From positions 197,433 to 216,609 of the forward strand of contig DIHE01000147.1 of the NCBI GenBank assembly GCA_002420005.1: a DNA stretch of 19,177 nucleotides. The letters run 5' to 3'. The DNA comes from Holophagales bacterium UBA5704. GTDB taxonomy: Bacteria; Acidobacteriota; Thermoanaerobaculia; Multivoradales; UBA5704. Of this stretch, positions 1 to 7,032 are shown in pieces; positions within the stretch are counted from its first letter, which is position 1, and every line of letters starts with the position of its first letter. The notes beneath the pieces are model-generated. The model saw nothing but the letters and a program-made list of their open reading frames with translations. It was not told the DNA's origin and made no database searches. Position numbers and translations under genes: made by a program.

Positions 1-11
1 CGTTCCTACCG

Positions 12-32
12 CGGGTGCAGTCGCTGCACCCG
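12..32. repeat. Perfect 9-bp inverted repeat with TCG loop
   Basis: CGGGTGCAG (12-20) and CTGCACCCG (24-32) are exact reverse complements around a three-base loop. It could fold as a strong hairpin in RNA from either strand or act as an operator. There is no T-tract on either side, so it is not a classical intrinsic terminator. It lies downstream of the CDGSH gene (stop at 126) and at the window edge, so the upstream neighbour is unknown. I see no gene in 1-125. Confidence 0.45.
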
Positions 33-125
33 GGAGCGGGGAGGGTGCCAGCCGGCGCGGGCACGCCGAGAAGACGAGGGCGTTGCGATTGAGTGGCTCA
101 CCGGCCTGCGGCCATCAAGGACCCG

Positions 126-347
126 TCACGCCTTCGGCGGCGGCAGGTCGCGGGCTTGCGGATCGTCCTCGAAACCGTGGTGGTTGTGGCTGCCGTCGCA
201 GAACGGCTTGTTCTGCGAGGCGCCGCAGCGGCAGAGGGACAGCTTGGTGCGCCCGCCGAGGCCGTAGACGCCTCCCTGCGGATCGACGATCTGGAGATCC
301 TCTCCCTCAATGCGGAAGGGACCGTTCTTGAGCACCGTGATCTTCAT
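126..347 (-). CDS. CDGSH-type iron-sulfur domain protein
   Basis: A 73-residue protein with one CDGSH domain. The motif CRCGASQNKPFCDGSH supplies the 3-Cys/1-His ligands C39, C41, C50 and H54 of a [2Fe-2S] cluster, as in mitoNEET and the small bacterial CDGSH proteins. There is no membrane segment or signal peptide, so it is probably cytosolic. The family is linked to redox sensing, electron transfer or cluster transfer; the exact role of this single-domain bacterial type is unclear. The ATG at 347 is preceded by GAGAGGAGAG eight bases upstream, a good Shine-Dalgarno. It is transcribed divergently from the flippase-like gene at 411. It is complete and of the usual length. Family assignment is very secure; a direct link to the SUF operon further on is only inference. 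Confidence 0.93.
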   Translation of the reverse strand: MKITVLKNGPFRIEGEDLQIVDPQGGVYGLGGRTKLSLCRCGASQNKPFCDGSHNHHGFEDDPQARDLPPPKA

Positions 348-386
348 CGTTCCAACTCTCCTCTCGTCTGAGACCTGCGAAGGGCT

Positions 387-400
387 CTAGGGTATCCTAG
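387..400. promoter_or_regulatory. Palindrome CTAGGGTATCCTAG, possible bidirectional -10 or operator
   Basis: In the 63-base divergent gap between the CDGSH gene and the flippase-like gene, CTAGG (387-391) and CCTAG (396-400) form perfect inverted arms around GTAT. On the plus strand this contains TATCCT (393-398), a -10-like hexamer ending 12 bases before the ATG at 411. On the minus strand it contains TACCCT. No clear -35 is visible on either side. It may be a symmetric bidirectional promoter core or a repressor site. This is inferred from sequence only. Confidence 0.35.
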
Positions 401-410
401 GCGGCCTGCC

Positions 411-1466
411 ATGACGCCCCCTTTGTCCAAACCCGCGCGCCGTTCCTTCCGCTGGGGGGGGCTCCTGCTCAAGATCGGCGTCTCCGTCCTTGCCGTGGCC
501 GCCACCTGGCACCTCCTGGCGGGGCTGGACTGGCGGCAGCTCCGCGACCGGCTGGGCGAGGCGAGCTGGATGGTCCTTTCGCTGGCCATCGTCTGCCTGC
601 TGGCACGCTGGATCGTCTGGGATGGCCGGTTCCGCCTCGCCGCCCGGGAGGCGATGGGGCTGCGGCCCGGGTCCGTGGTCAGCTATTTCGTGCTCAAGGC
701 GTCGGTTGCGCTCAATTTGATCACTCCGTCGGCCCGGCTGATCGGCGGGCTGATGCGGGCGCGCTACTTCTCCCGCACCGAGGGGCGTTCCTTCGGCGCC
801 CTCTATGGCGTCGTGCTCTACGACCAGATCGCACATCAGGTGGTGGCCGGCACGGCCACCTGGATCGCGGTGATCACCACCGCCTGGACCCTCGGCCGCC
901 GCGATCTCGCCGCCGCCGCGGCGGTCGCCCTGGTCGCCACCGCCACGGGCCTCGTGGTGTGGGGCCGGAGGGGCCGGTTTGGGACCAACCCCCTGGTGCG
1001 CTTCCTCGCCCGGCGGGCGGCGCGGGCCGATGGCCGACTGCAGAGCGTCTTCGCCCATGGCCACGAGGCGGTGCGGGTCTTCCTGCATCTGCTCCGCCGG
1101 CCGGCTCTGCACCTGCGGGCGGCGCTCCTCGGGCTGCTCTACGTCGCCTTCAACGTCGGCGCCCAATGGCTGGTGTTCAGCGCTCTCGGGCGGCCGATCG
1201 ATCTCGCCGTCGCCTTCGCCGGGATCTCGCTCGGCATCGCCGCCGGCTCGCTCACCGGCACACCCGGCGGGCTCGGAACCACCGAGGCCGCCATGGTCGC
1301 CGCCTTCACCTTGCTCGGGGTCGATCGGGTCGACGCGGCGGCCGGCACCCTGCTCTGCCGGGGCCTTCACTACGCCACGGTGCTCGGTCTCGGCCTGCCG
1401 GCTCTGCTGGTGCTCGAATTCCGCCTGCCGCAGGCTCCGCTGGAGGCGGCGGGAGAAGGGGGATAG
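411..1466 (+). CDS. Flippase-like membrane protein (LPG synthase TM / UPF0104 family)
   Basis: A 351-residue integral membrane protein of the lysylphosphatidylglycerol-synthase transmembrane (UPF0104, YbhN/AglD-like) family. It has many hydrophobic segments, starting near residues 18-40. The late segment with GISLGIAAGSLTGTPGGLG followed by TEAAM is typical of the family's conserved glycine-rich region. Length is normal for the stand-alone membrane domain; the soluble aminoacyl-transferase domain of MprF is absent, so lipid lysinylation is not expected. Members are thought to move or bind lipid-linked substrates, but the substrate here is unknown. It is the first gene of a plus-strand operon: the PLP enzyme ATG follows its stop after three bases. 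The ATG has only a weak AGGCGG upstream, and a -10-like TATCCT ends 12 bases before it. Confidence 0.85.
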   Translation: MTPPLSKPARRSFRWGGLLLKIGVSVLAVAATWHLLAGLDWRQLRDRLGEASWMVLSLAIVCLLARWIVWDGRFRLAAREAMGLRPGSVVSYFVLKASVALNLITPSARLIGGLMRARYFSRTEGRSFGALYGVVLYDQIAHQVVAGTATWIAVITTAWTLGRRDLAAAAAVALVATATGLVVWGRRGRFGTNPLVRFLARRAARADGRLQSVFAHGHEAVRVFLHLLRRPALHLRAALLGLLYVAFNVGAQWLVFSALGRPIDLAVAFAGISLGIAAGSLTGTPGGLGTTEAAMVAAFTLLGVDRVDAAAGTLLCRGLHYATVLGLGLPALLVLEFRLPQAPLEAAGEGG

Positions 1467-1469
1467 GGG

Positions 1470-2615
1470 ATGGACGCCGCCGCCGTGCGCCGCTGGCGCG
1501 ACGAGGAGTTTCCGGTCACCCGCGAATGCGCCTACCTGAACCACGCCGGGTGCGGCCCGCTGCCCCGGCGCGGAGTCGAGAGGATGCAGGCTCTGGCGGA
1601 TCTGGTCTCGCGCACCGGCGACCGCCGCTGGCTGGAGCGCAATGCCGAGATCGACCGCGTGCGCGGCCTCGCCGCCCGCCTCCTCGGCGCCCGCCAGCCA
1701 CACGAGATCGCCTTCGTGGAGAACACCTCGGGCGGGCTCTCCCTCGTCGCCGGGGGGATCGACTGGCGGCCGGGAGACCGGATCGTCAGCGCCGCTCTGG
1801 AGTTCCCCTCGAACGTGTATCCCTGGATGCAGCTCGCCGCGCGCGGCGTGGATCTCGTGCAGATCCCGGAGCGCGACGGCCGCATCGACAACGACGAGCT
1901 GCTGGCCGCGCTCGACGAGCGCACCCGCATGGTGGCGCTCTCCTGGGTGCAATACGGCAGCGGCTTCCGCTCGGACCTCGCGCGGATCGGCGCCGCCTGC
2001 CGCGAGCGGGGCATCCTCTTCGTGGTCGACGGCATCCAGGGGATGGGTGCCCTGGAGATCGACGTCGAGCGGGATGGCATCGACGTCTGCGCCGGCTCCA
2101 GCCACAAATGGCTGCTCGGTCCCGAAGGCGTCGGCCTGCTCTACGTCTCCGACCGCGTTCTGGAGCAGGTGCGGCCGATCCGTTCCGGCTGGCGCTCGAT
2201 GCGCAAGACGTTCGACTGGACCGATCTCGAGCTGACCTTCGCCACCGGCGCCCGGCGTTTCGAGAGCGGCACGCTCAATGCCTACGGCATCACCGCGCTG
2301 GGAGGCGCCCTGGAGATCTTCCTGGAGATCGGAGCCCGGGACCTGGAGCGCCGCGTCCTCACCCTCGCCGACCGCGCCGCCGACGGCCTCGCAGCCCTGG
2401 GCTTCCAGGTGGTGAGCTCGCGCCAACCCGGCGAGACCTCGGGTATCGTCGCCGCCCTCCACCCGCGTCATGCGGCCGGTGACCTGGTCAAGCACCTCGC
2501 GGGCCGCGACGTCGTCGCCGCAGCCCGCGTCGGACGCTTCCGCGTCTCCCCGCACTTCTACAACTCCGAGGAAGAGATCGACCGGATGTTGACGGAGCTG
2601 GCGGCGCTTCCGTAG
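1470..2615 (+). CDS. Aminotransferase class V-fold PLP enzyme, cysteine desulfurase / isopenicillin N epimerase-like
   Basis: A 381-residue fold-type I PLP enzyme. SSHKWLLGPEGVGLLYV places the Schiff-base lysine at K213. FVVDGIQGMGALEID supplies the PLP-nitrogen aspartate D187. The N-terminal YLNHAGCGPLP and ENTSGGLSLVAGG are class V features. It lacks the SufS-type C-terminal RAGHHC loop with catalytic cysteine, so it is probably not the Fe-S desulfurase; that role belongs to the SufS gene at 9024-10298. It may be an epimerase, lyase or aminotransferase of unknown substrate. It is translationally close to its neighbours: three bases after the flippase-like gene and eight bases before the phosphoesterase. 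A GGGGGATAGGGG tract before the ATG serves as ribosome binding site and overlaps the upstream stop. Confidence 0.85.
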   Translation: MDAAAVRRWRDEEFPVTRECAYLNHAGCGPLPRRGVERMQALADLVSRTGDRRWLERNAEIDRVRGLAARLLGARQPHEIAFVENTSGGLSLVAGGIDWRPGDRIVSAALEFPSNVYPWMQLAARGVDLVQIPERDGRIDNDELLAALDERTRMVALSWVQYGSGFRSDLARIGAACRERGILFVVDGIQGMGALEIDVERDGIDVCAGSSHKWLLGPEGVGLLYVSDRVLEQVRPIRSGWRSMRKTFDWTDLELTFATGARRFESGTLNAYGITALGGALEIFLEIGARDLERRVLTLADRAADGLAALGFQVVSSRQPGETSGIVAALHPRHAAGDLVKHLAGRDVVAAARVGRFRVSPHFYNSEEEIDRMLTELAALP

Positions 2616-2623
2616 ACCCAGGC

Positions 2624-3469
2624 ATGAACCGCCGCGATTTCCTGCGCCTGAGTGCCACCGCCGGGATCGGAGCCTTGGGGCTCGGCCTGTATACCTTCGA
2701 GATCGAGCCGCACTGGGTCACCGTCGTCGAGCGCGACCTTCCTGTGAGCGGCCTCCCGCCGGGGCTCGATGGAACCCGAGCGGTGCAGATCAGCGACCTT
2801 CATGTCGGCCCCAAGGTGAGCGACGACTATCTGGTGGACTGCCTGAACAAGGTGGCGGCGCTGCAGCCGGACCTCCTGGTCTTCACCGGCGACTTCCTCA
2901 CCTACAGCCACCCGCGCGGCGACGCCCAGTTCGGGCAGCTCCGGGACGTGCTCGCCCATTTCCCGCAGGGACGGCTGGCGACGCTGGGCATCCTGGGCAA
3001 TCACGACTATGGCCGGGCGTGGTCGGAGCCGGCCGTAGCCGAGAAGGTCACCGCGGTGGCGGAACGCGCCGGGGTGCGGGTGCTGCGCAACGCCTGCGCC
3101 ACCGTCGCCGGGCTCGACGTCGTCGGGGTCGACGATCTGTGGTCCGGCGCGGCGAACCCGCAGCGCGCGCTGGCGGGACGCTCCGGTGCGGCGGCCCTCG
3201 TCCTCTGCCACAATCCGGACACCCTCGACGAGCGCCCCTGGGCCGGCTACCAGGGCTGGATCCTGGCCGGCCACACCCACGGCGGCCAGTGCAAGCCGCC
3301 GTTCCTGCCGGCCCCCCTGCTGCCGGTGAAGAACCGCCGCTACGCCCAGGGCGAGATCCCTCTGGCCGACGGCCGGCGTCTCTACATCAACCGGGGCCTC
3401 GGACACCTGCTGCAAGTCCGCTTCAACGCCCGGCCGGAGATCACCTGCTTCACCCTGCGGCCGGCCTGA
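2624..3469 (+). CDS. Tat-exported metallophosphoesterase (YkuE/YaeI-like)
   Basis: A 281-residue calcineurin-like metallophosphoesterase. The dinuclear metal motifs appear in order: SDLH (D58, H60), GD (D90), GNHD (N126, H127, D128), CHNPD (H196) and GHTHGG (H217, H219). The N terminus MNRRDFLRLS followed by a hydrophobic stretch (to about residue 23) is a Tat-type signal, placing the enzyme outside the membrane or tethered to it. Related proteins such as B. subtilis YkuE and E. coli YaeI act in the envelope; the substrate here cannot be read from sequence. It is the third gene of the operon with the flippase-like protein and PLP enzyme, consistent with an envelope role. It converges on the beta-propeller gene with a 15-base gap and no visible terminator. 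Confidence 0.9.
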   Translation: MNRRDFLRLSATAGIGALGLGLYTFEIEPHWVTVVERDLPVSGLPPGLDGTRAVQISDLHVGPKVSDDYLVDCLNKVAALQPDLLVFTGDFLTYSHPRGDAQFGQLRDVLAHFPQGRLATLGILGNHDYGRAWSEPAVAEKVTAVAERAGVRVLRNACATVAGLDVVGVDDLWSGAANPQRALAGRSGAAALVLCHNPDTLDERPWAGYQGWILAGHTHGGQCKPPFLPAPLLPVKNRRYAQGEIPLADGRRLYINRGLGHLLQVRFNARPEITCFTLRPA

Positions 3470-3484
3470 TCGACGCCCGCCCGG

Positions 3485-6400
3485 CTACTCGAAATACCCG
3501 GTCACGTCCAGCACGACCTGCACCGTGCCGTTTCCCGCCACCGCCGTCCGCAGGGCGAGGGTCCGGGAGCCGTCCTCCGCCAAGGAGACGAGGGCATTGT
3601 TCGACCGCAGCTGGCCTGCGGCAAAGGTGGCCGTGGCGGCCAAGGGTGGCAGGGCGTCCGCCGGATAGATCGTCAAATACCCGGCACCGCTCGGCTCCAC
3701 CACCGTGGCGTTGAGAGCGAGCGCCTTCGCGGTGGCCGGGATGCCGCACGCTCCCTGAAGCTCCAGAATCCGCGTCACGCCCGAGGTGAGAGCCGGGCCG
3801 TCCTCGGGACGTCGTGTGTCGAAGAGCCGGCAGGGCGTGACGAGGAAAAGCTCCCGCGCCACGGGCGGATCGCTGAAGAGGAAGGCGTCCGCCTGCTCAT
3901 TGAAGTCCCCCGGCACGAGGTTCGACGCCAGGCTGGTGAAGGCGACGTAGCGGCCGTCCGCGCCAATTCGCGGCGCGCGGGCCGAGCCGTCGCCGGAGCC
4001 GGGCGCCAGGGGAAGGTCTGCGGATCGGCTCGCGAGCCGGATCCGGCCGGCGAGGCGATCGAACACGAAGGTGTTCCAGCCACCTGCGCCGGAGCCTGTG
4101 CCGAGGAGGTCGAAGGCGCTGCTGCTGAAGGCGACCGAGCGGCCATCCGCACTGATTTGCGGCAGGCGCGCGGGGTAGCTCCCGGTCGCGTTCGAAACAC
4201 CGTATTGGTGGCTCACCAGCGTCATCGAGCCCGTCGTGGCATCGAAGAGGAAGACGTCGTCCGGGACGCTGAAAGAATCCCAGCCGTTGCGGTCGACCTG
4301 GCCGGCCACGAGATTCCTGGCTGCGCTCTGGAAGGCGACCCACCGGCCGTCCGAGGACAGGGAGGGGGAGGCGGAGTACCGGTCGGCCGCCGTCGCGCCC
4401 GTTCCGGCCTGCCGGCTCACCAGAAGGATCGAGCCCGTGCTGCGCGTCCAGAGGAAAAGGTCGGAGGCGGCGTTCTCGTCCAGCTGGCCGGGCACGACGT
4501 CGGTGGCGTTCGAGGTGTACGCCACGCGGGAGCCGTCGGAGCTGAGCGCGAAGTCGTACGAAAGGGCGTTGCCTGCCGTCGTGGGCGAGAGGCTCGCGTG
4601 GCTCACCAGCTCGTTGGCGCCGGTGTCCCGGTGGAACAGGAAGACGTCCGCCGTGCCGGCGGTGTCGATCTGCCCGGGGACGACGTTGGTGCTTGTGCTC
4701 AGGAAACCGACAGAGCTTCCGTCCGTGCTCACGGCGGCTGCGGAGGCTCCGGCCCCCTGGGACGTCGAGGCACCGGCTCGACTCACCAGCACGGTTGCCC
4801 CCGTCTCCCGATCCCAGAGAAACGCATCGCGCCCGTCAACGGCCGTGGCCTGCCCGGCCAGCAGGTCCCCCGCCGAGCTCAGGAAGCTGATCCAGCGGCC
4901 GTCCGCGCTGATCGACGGCGCCTCGGACAGGCCGCCGGCGGCGTTCGTGGCCGAGCCACCGGAGCCGCTGACCAGGCGGAGGGTCCCGGAGGTCCGATCC
5001 CAGAGAAAGACGTCGTCCACCCCGTTGGGATCCACCTGCCCCGCCACCAGGTCGGTCGCAGCGCTCTGGAACGTGACCCACCGGCCGTCCGCGCTGATCG
5101 CCGGTTTGCCGGAGGCTCCATTCGCCGTCGTCGTCGCCGACGCCGCGGATCGACTGACCAGGGTGCGGGCCGCGGTGTCACGGTCCCAGAGAAAGACGTC
5201 GGTGGCGGCGCCGTTGGCATCCACGAGGCCGGGGACGAGGCCGGTCGCCGCGCTCAGGAAAACGACGAAGCGGCCGTCTGCGCTCAAGCCTTCGGCCGAG
5301 CTCGCGCCGTCCGGCGTCTCCTGGAAGACGTCCGGATGGCGCAAGGAGGCGAGGGCCACGGTCCCCGCGCTGCGGGTGTAAAGAAAGACGTCGTTCTGTC
5401 CATTGAGGTCGGAGATGCCGGTCGCGAGATCGGTCCCCGGGCTCGCGAAGGCGACGATCTCTCCGTCCTCGCTGATCCGGGGGGTCGCCGAGGCACTGCC
5501 GGAGGCGGTGCCCGGTGAGCCCGCGGCGTGGCTGACGAGTGTGTGGTCTCCCGAGAGGCGGTCGTACAGGAAGACGTCCATCTCTCCGTTGGTGTCCACC
5601 GCCCCAGCCACCAGATCGGTCGCGTTGCTGCGGAAGGCGACGAAGCGGCCATCCCCGCTCAGGGTCGCGTCCGCGACCTGCCCGTTGCCCGCCGTCCCCG
5701 GCAAGCCCGCCGCATGGTTGACCAGCAGGACGGCGCCGGTGTCGCGCCGGAAGAGGGCCAGCTCGGGGGCCATGGCGGCGGGATCGGCGAGGTCTGGAAA
5801 ACCGCGACCGAAGAGGACCCAGCTCCCATCCGGTGACATCTGGATGAGAAAACCCAACGTGGCGTCGAGCGGTGAGGCGTCCTCATGGCTCACGAGAATC
5901 GTCGTATCGGTCAGCCGGTCCCACAGGAAGACGTCGGAAAACGGCGTCGCGCTGTCGATCTGTCCCGGCACGAGGTTCGAGGAAAGATTCGTGAAGGCGG
6001 CCCAGCGGCCGTCCGCGCTGAGGGCCGCCCCGGCCAACACGAATCTCTCGAAGGGATTGACCGTGCCATTGCCCGCGTGGAGGGGCTGGCCGGCCGCGTG
6101 ACTGACCAGGACGGTGGTTCCGGTGGCATGGTCGTAGAGGAAGGTGTCTTCCTCACCGGCGGGATCGACCTGCCCGGCGACCAGGTCCTGTCCCCGGCTG
6201 ACGAACAGCAGAAAGCGCCCGTCTGCACTGAGGGACGGCGAGCGCCCATCGCGGGCCGCTGCCGGCGAGCCCGCGCTGCGGCTGACCGGCATCGTGTCCC
6301 CGGAAAGGCGATCGAACCGGTACACGAAGGAGGCGAACTGGTACGCCACCACGTTGCCATCCCCGCTCAGAGCCGGCGCGGAAGAGCGGCCGGCCGCCGT

Positions 6401-6922
6401 GAGAGGAGAGCCGGCGACGTGGCTGACCAGTGTGGTGGTCCCGGTGAGCCGGTCATGGAGAAAGACGTCCCGGTCGTCAAAGGAGCTGACGAAGGGGTCG
6501 ACCTGACCTTCGACCAGGTCTCCGGCGTTGCTCACGAAGGCGATCCAGCGGCCATCCGGACTGATGATCGGATCGGTCGAGGCGGCGTTGGCCGTGATCA
6601 CGGCCGAGCCGGCGCGGCGGCTGATCAGGCTCCGCGTGCCGGTGCTGCGGTCCAGCAGGAAGACGTCCTCCGTGTTCGCCCGGTCCAGCAGGCCGGGCAG
6701 CAGATCGCGTGCCGTGCTCGTGAACACCAACCAACGGCCATCGGCGCTCTGCACCGACCGGCTGGCCGCGGGAATCCCGCTGGCACCATTGGCCGCATCG
6801 GAAAGCGCGGAAGGAATCCCTCGCGAGAGGAGGTCCACGTGGCCCTCGGCGCCCGCGTCCCTCCCGGCGGCCAGGGTCAACCAGGCGACGGCGAGCAGGG
6901 CGGAGGCTGTTTTCAAATGCAT
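3485..6922 (-). CDS. Large secreted beta-propeller repeat protein with C-terminal PCRLFDTR domain
   Basis: About 1145 residues from the ATG at 6922. This start is preferred over the in-frame ATG at 7012 because MHLKTASALLAVAWLTLAAG begins a clear signal peptide, with likely cleavage after DAGA, and because it sits just after a -10-like box. The body is 16 tandem repeats of about 45-75 residues, each opening with a TolB/PD40-like S-x-DGR-aromatic/aliphatic strand. Most continue with D-L-V-x-G-Q-V-D, DVFL-[WFY]-D-R and L-V-S-H/R. Each repeat probably forms one four-stranded blade, so the protein could hold two propellers. The last 116 residues form a separate domain (3488-3835). There are no catalytic motifs. 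It is probably an exported binding or surface protein of unknown ligand. It is transcribed alone, convergent with the phosphoesterase and divergent from pirin. Confidence 0.85.
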   Translation of the reverse strand: MHLKTASALLAVAWLTLAAGRDAGAEGHVDLLSRGIPSALSDAANGASGIPAASRSVQSADGRWLVFTSTARDLLPGLLDRANTEDVFLLDRSTGTRSLISRRAGSAVITANAASTDPIISPDGRWIAFVSNAGDLVEGQVDPFVSSFDDRDVFLHDRLTGTTTLVSHVAGSPLTAAGRSSAPALSGDGNVVAYQFASFVYRFDRLSGDTMPVSRSAGSPAAARDGRSPSLSADGRFLLFVSRGQDLVAGQVDPAGEEDTFLYDHATGTTVLVSHAAGQPLHAGNGTVNPFERFVLAGAALSADGRWAAFTNLSSNLVPGQIDSATPFSDVFLWDRLTDTTILVSHEDASPLDATLGFLIQMSPDGSWVLFGRGFPDLADPAAMAPELALFRRDTGAVLLVNHAAGLPGTAGNGQVADATLSGDGRFVAFRSNATDLVAGAVDTNGEMDVFLYDRLSGDHTLVSHAAGSPGTASGSASATPRISEDGEIVAFASPGTDLATGISDLNGQNDVFLYTRSAGTVALASLRHPDVFQETPDGASSAEGLSADGRFVVFLSAATGLVPGLVDANGAATDVFLWDRDTAARTLVSRSAASATTTANGASGKPAISADGRWVTFQSAATDLVAGQVDPNGVDDVFLWDRTSGTLRLVSGSGGSATNAAGGLSEAPSISADGRWISFLSSAGDLLAGQATAVDGRDAFLWDRETGATVLVSRAGASTSQGAGASAAAVSTDGSSVGFLSTSTNVVPGQIDTAGTADVFLFHRDTGANELVSHASLSPTTAGNALSYDFALSSDGSRVAYTSNATDVVPGQLDENAASDLFLWTRSTGSILLVSRQAGTGATAADRYSASPSLSSDGRWVAFQSAARNLVAGQVDRNGWDSFSVPDDVFLFDATTGSMTLVSHQYGVSNATGSYPARLPQISADGRSVAFSSSAFDLLGTGSGAGGWNTFVFDRLAGRIRLASRSADLPLAPGSGDGSARAPRIGADGRYVAFTSLASNLVPGDFNEQADAFLFSDPPVARELFLVTPCRLFDTRRPEDGPALTSGVTRILELQGACGIPATAKALALNATVVEPSGAGYLTIYPADALPPLAATATFAAGQLRSNNALVSLAEDGSRTLALRTAVAGNGTVQVVLDVTGYFE
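3488..3835 (-). other. C-terminal PCRLFDTR...CGIPATAKAL...DVTGYF domain of the propeller protein
   Basis: A 116-residue module from PCRLFDTRRP to DVTGYFE. It includes ELQGACGIPATAKALAL (second cysteine), PSGAGYLTIYP, an AAGQLRSNNALVSL strand and VQVVLDVTGYF at the extreme C terminus. I recall closely similar tails on many exported Acidobacteriota proteins with unrelated N-terminal regions, so it may serve surface attachment or sorting. The two cysteines may form a disulfide. Function is inference; I know no described role. Confidence 0.6.
3850..6750 (-). repeat. Sixteen tandem propeller-blade coding repeats
   Basis: Sixteen in-frame copies of a unit of about 135-225 bases, visible also in DNA as recurrent CGGCCGTCCGCGCT-like stretches (for example near 3951, 4901, 5091 and 6010) and GGAAGACGTC stretches encoding the DVFL strand. 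Copies are diverged, so this is an old amplification. Blade 3 (around 6290-6420) is short, lacking the DLVxGQVD segment. Blade 6 (around 5700-5860) has a degenerate DVFL strand (LALFRRD). Confidence 0.8.
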
Positions 6923-6928
6923 GACTCC

Positions 6929-6934
6929 ATTGTA
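6929..6934 (-). promoter_or_regulatory. Putative -10 box TACAAT of the beta-propeller gene
   Basis: On the minus strand TACAAT ends six bases before the ATG at 6922, so transcription would begin at or next to the start codon. A TTGACG lies at 6961-6956, but the spacer would be 21 bases, longer than usual for sigma-70. The only Shine-Dalgarno-like element, GGAG, is two bases from the ATG, too close to work well. This suggests leaderless transcription, but it is not proven. Confidence 0.35.
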
Positions 6935-6970
6935 TCGCGTGGCCCCCGCCTCGGCCGTCAAGGTCACCGG

Positions 6971-6980
6971 CGGAATTCCG
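6971..6980. repeat. 10-bp perfect palindrome CGGAATTCCG upstream of pirin
   Basis: CGGAATTCCG is a perfect palindrome in the 110-base divergent gap between the propeller gene (start 6922) and pirin (start 7033). Its position upstream of a TTTAAG hexamer (6996-7001) would suit an operator. A site of this length can also occur by chance, so the call is weak. Confidence 0.25.
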
Positions 6981-7032
6981 GCGACCCGATCCGCGTTTAA
7001 GGAGATCGGCAAGCAGCCAAGGAGGGCTCAAC

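Noticed and set aside
387..2555. 722-codon minus-strand open frame opposite the flippase-like and PLP genes
   Set aside because: Low-complexity Gly/Ala/Arg/Asp composition, no family motifs, and real conserved enzymes lie on the other strand. It is open only because of extreme third-position GC.
3470..3484. Terminator between the convergent phosphoesterase and propeller genes
   Set aside because: Only 15 bases, with no hairpin plus T-tract on either strand.
4157..7000. Plus-strand open frames of 371-453 codons opposite the propeller gene
   Set aside because: Their repeats are the mirror of the blade repeats; no start signals or motifs. Shadows.
6923..7012. Upstream extension of the propeller gene to the ATG at 7012
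   Set aside because: It would place 30 residues before a textbook signal peptide and cover the probable promoter.
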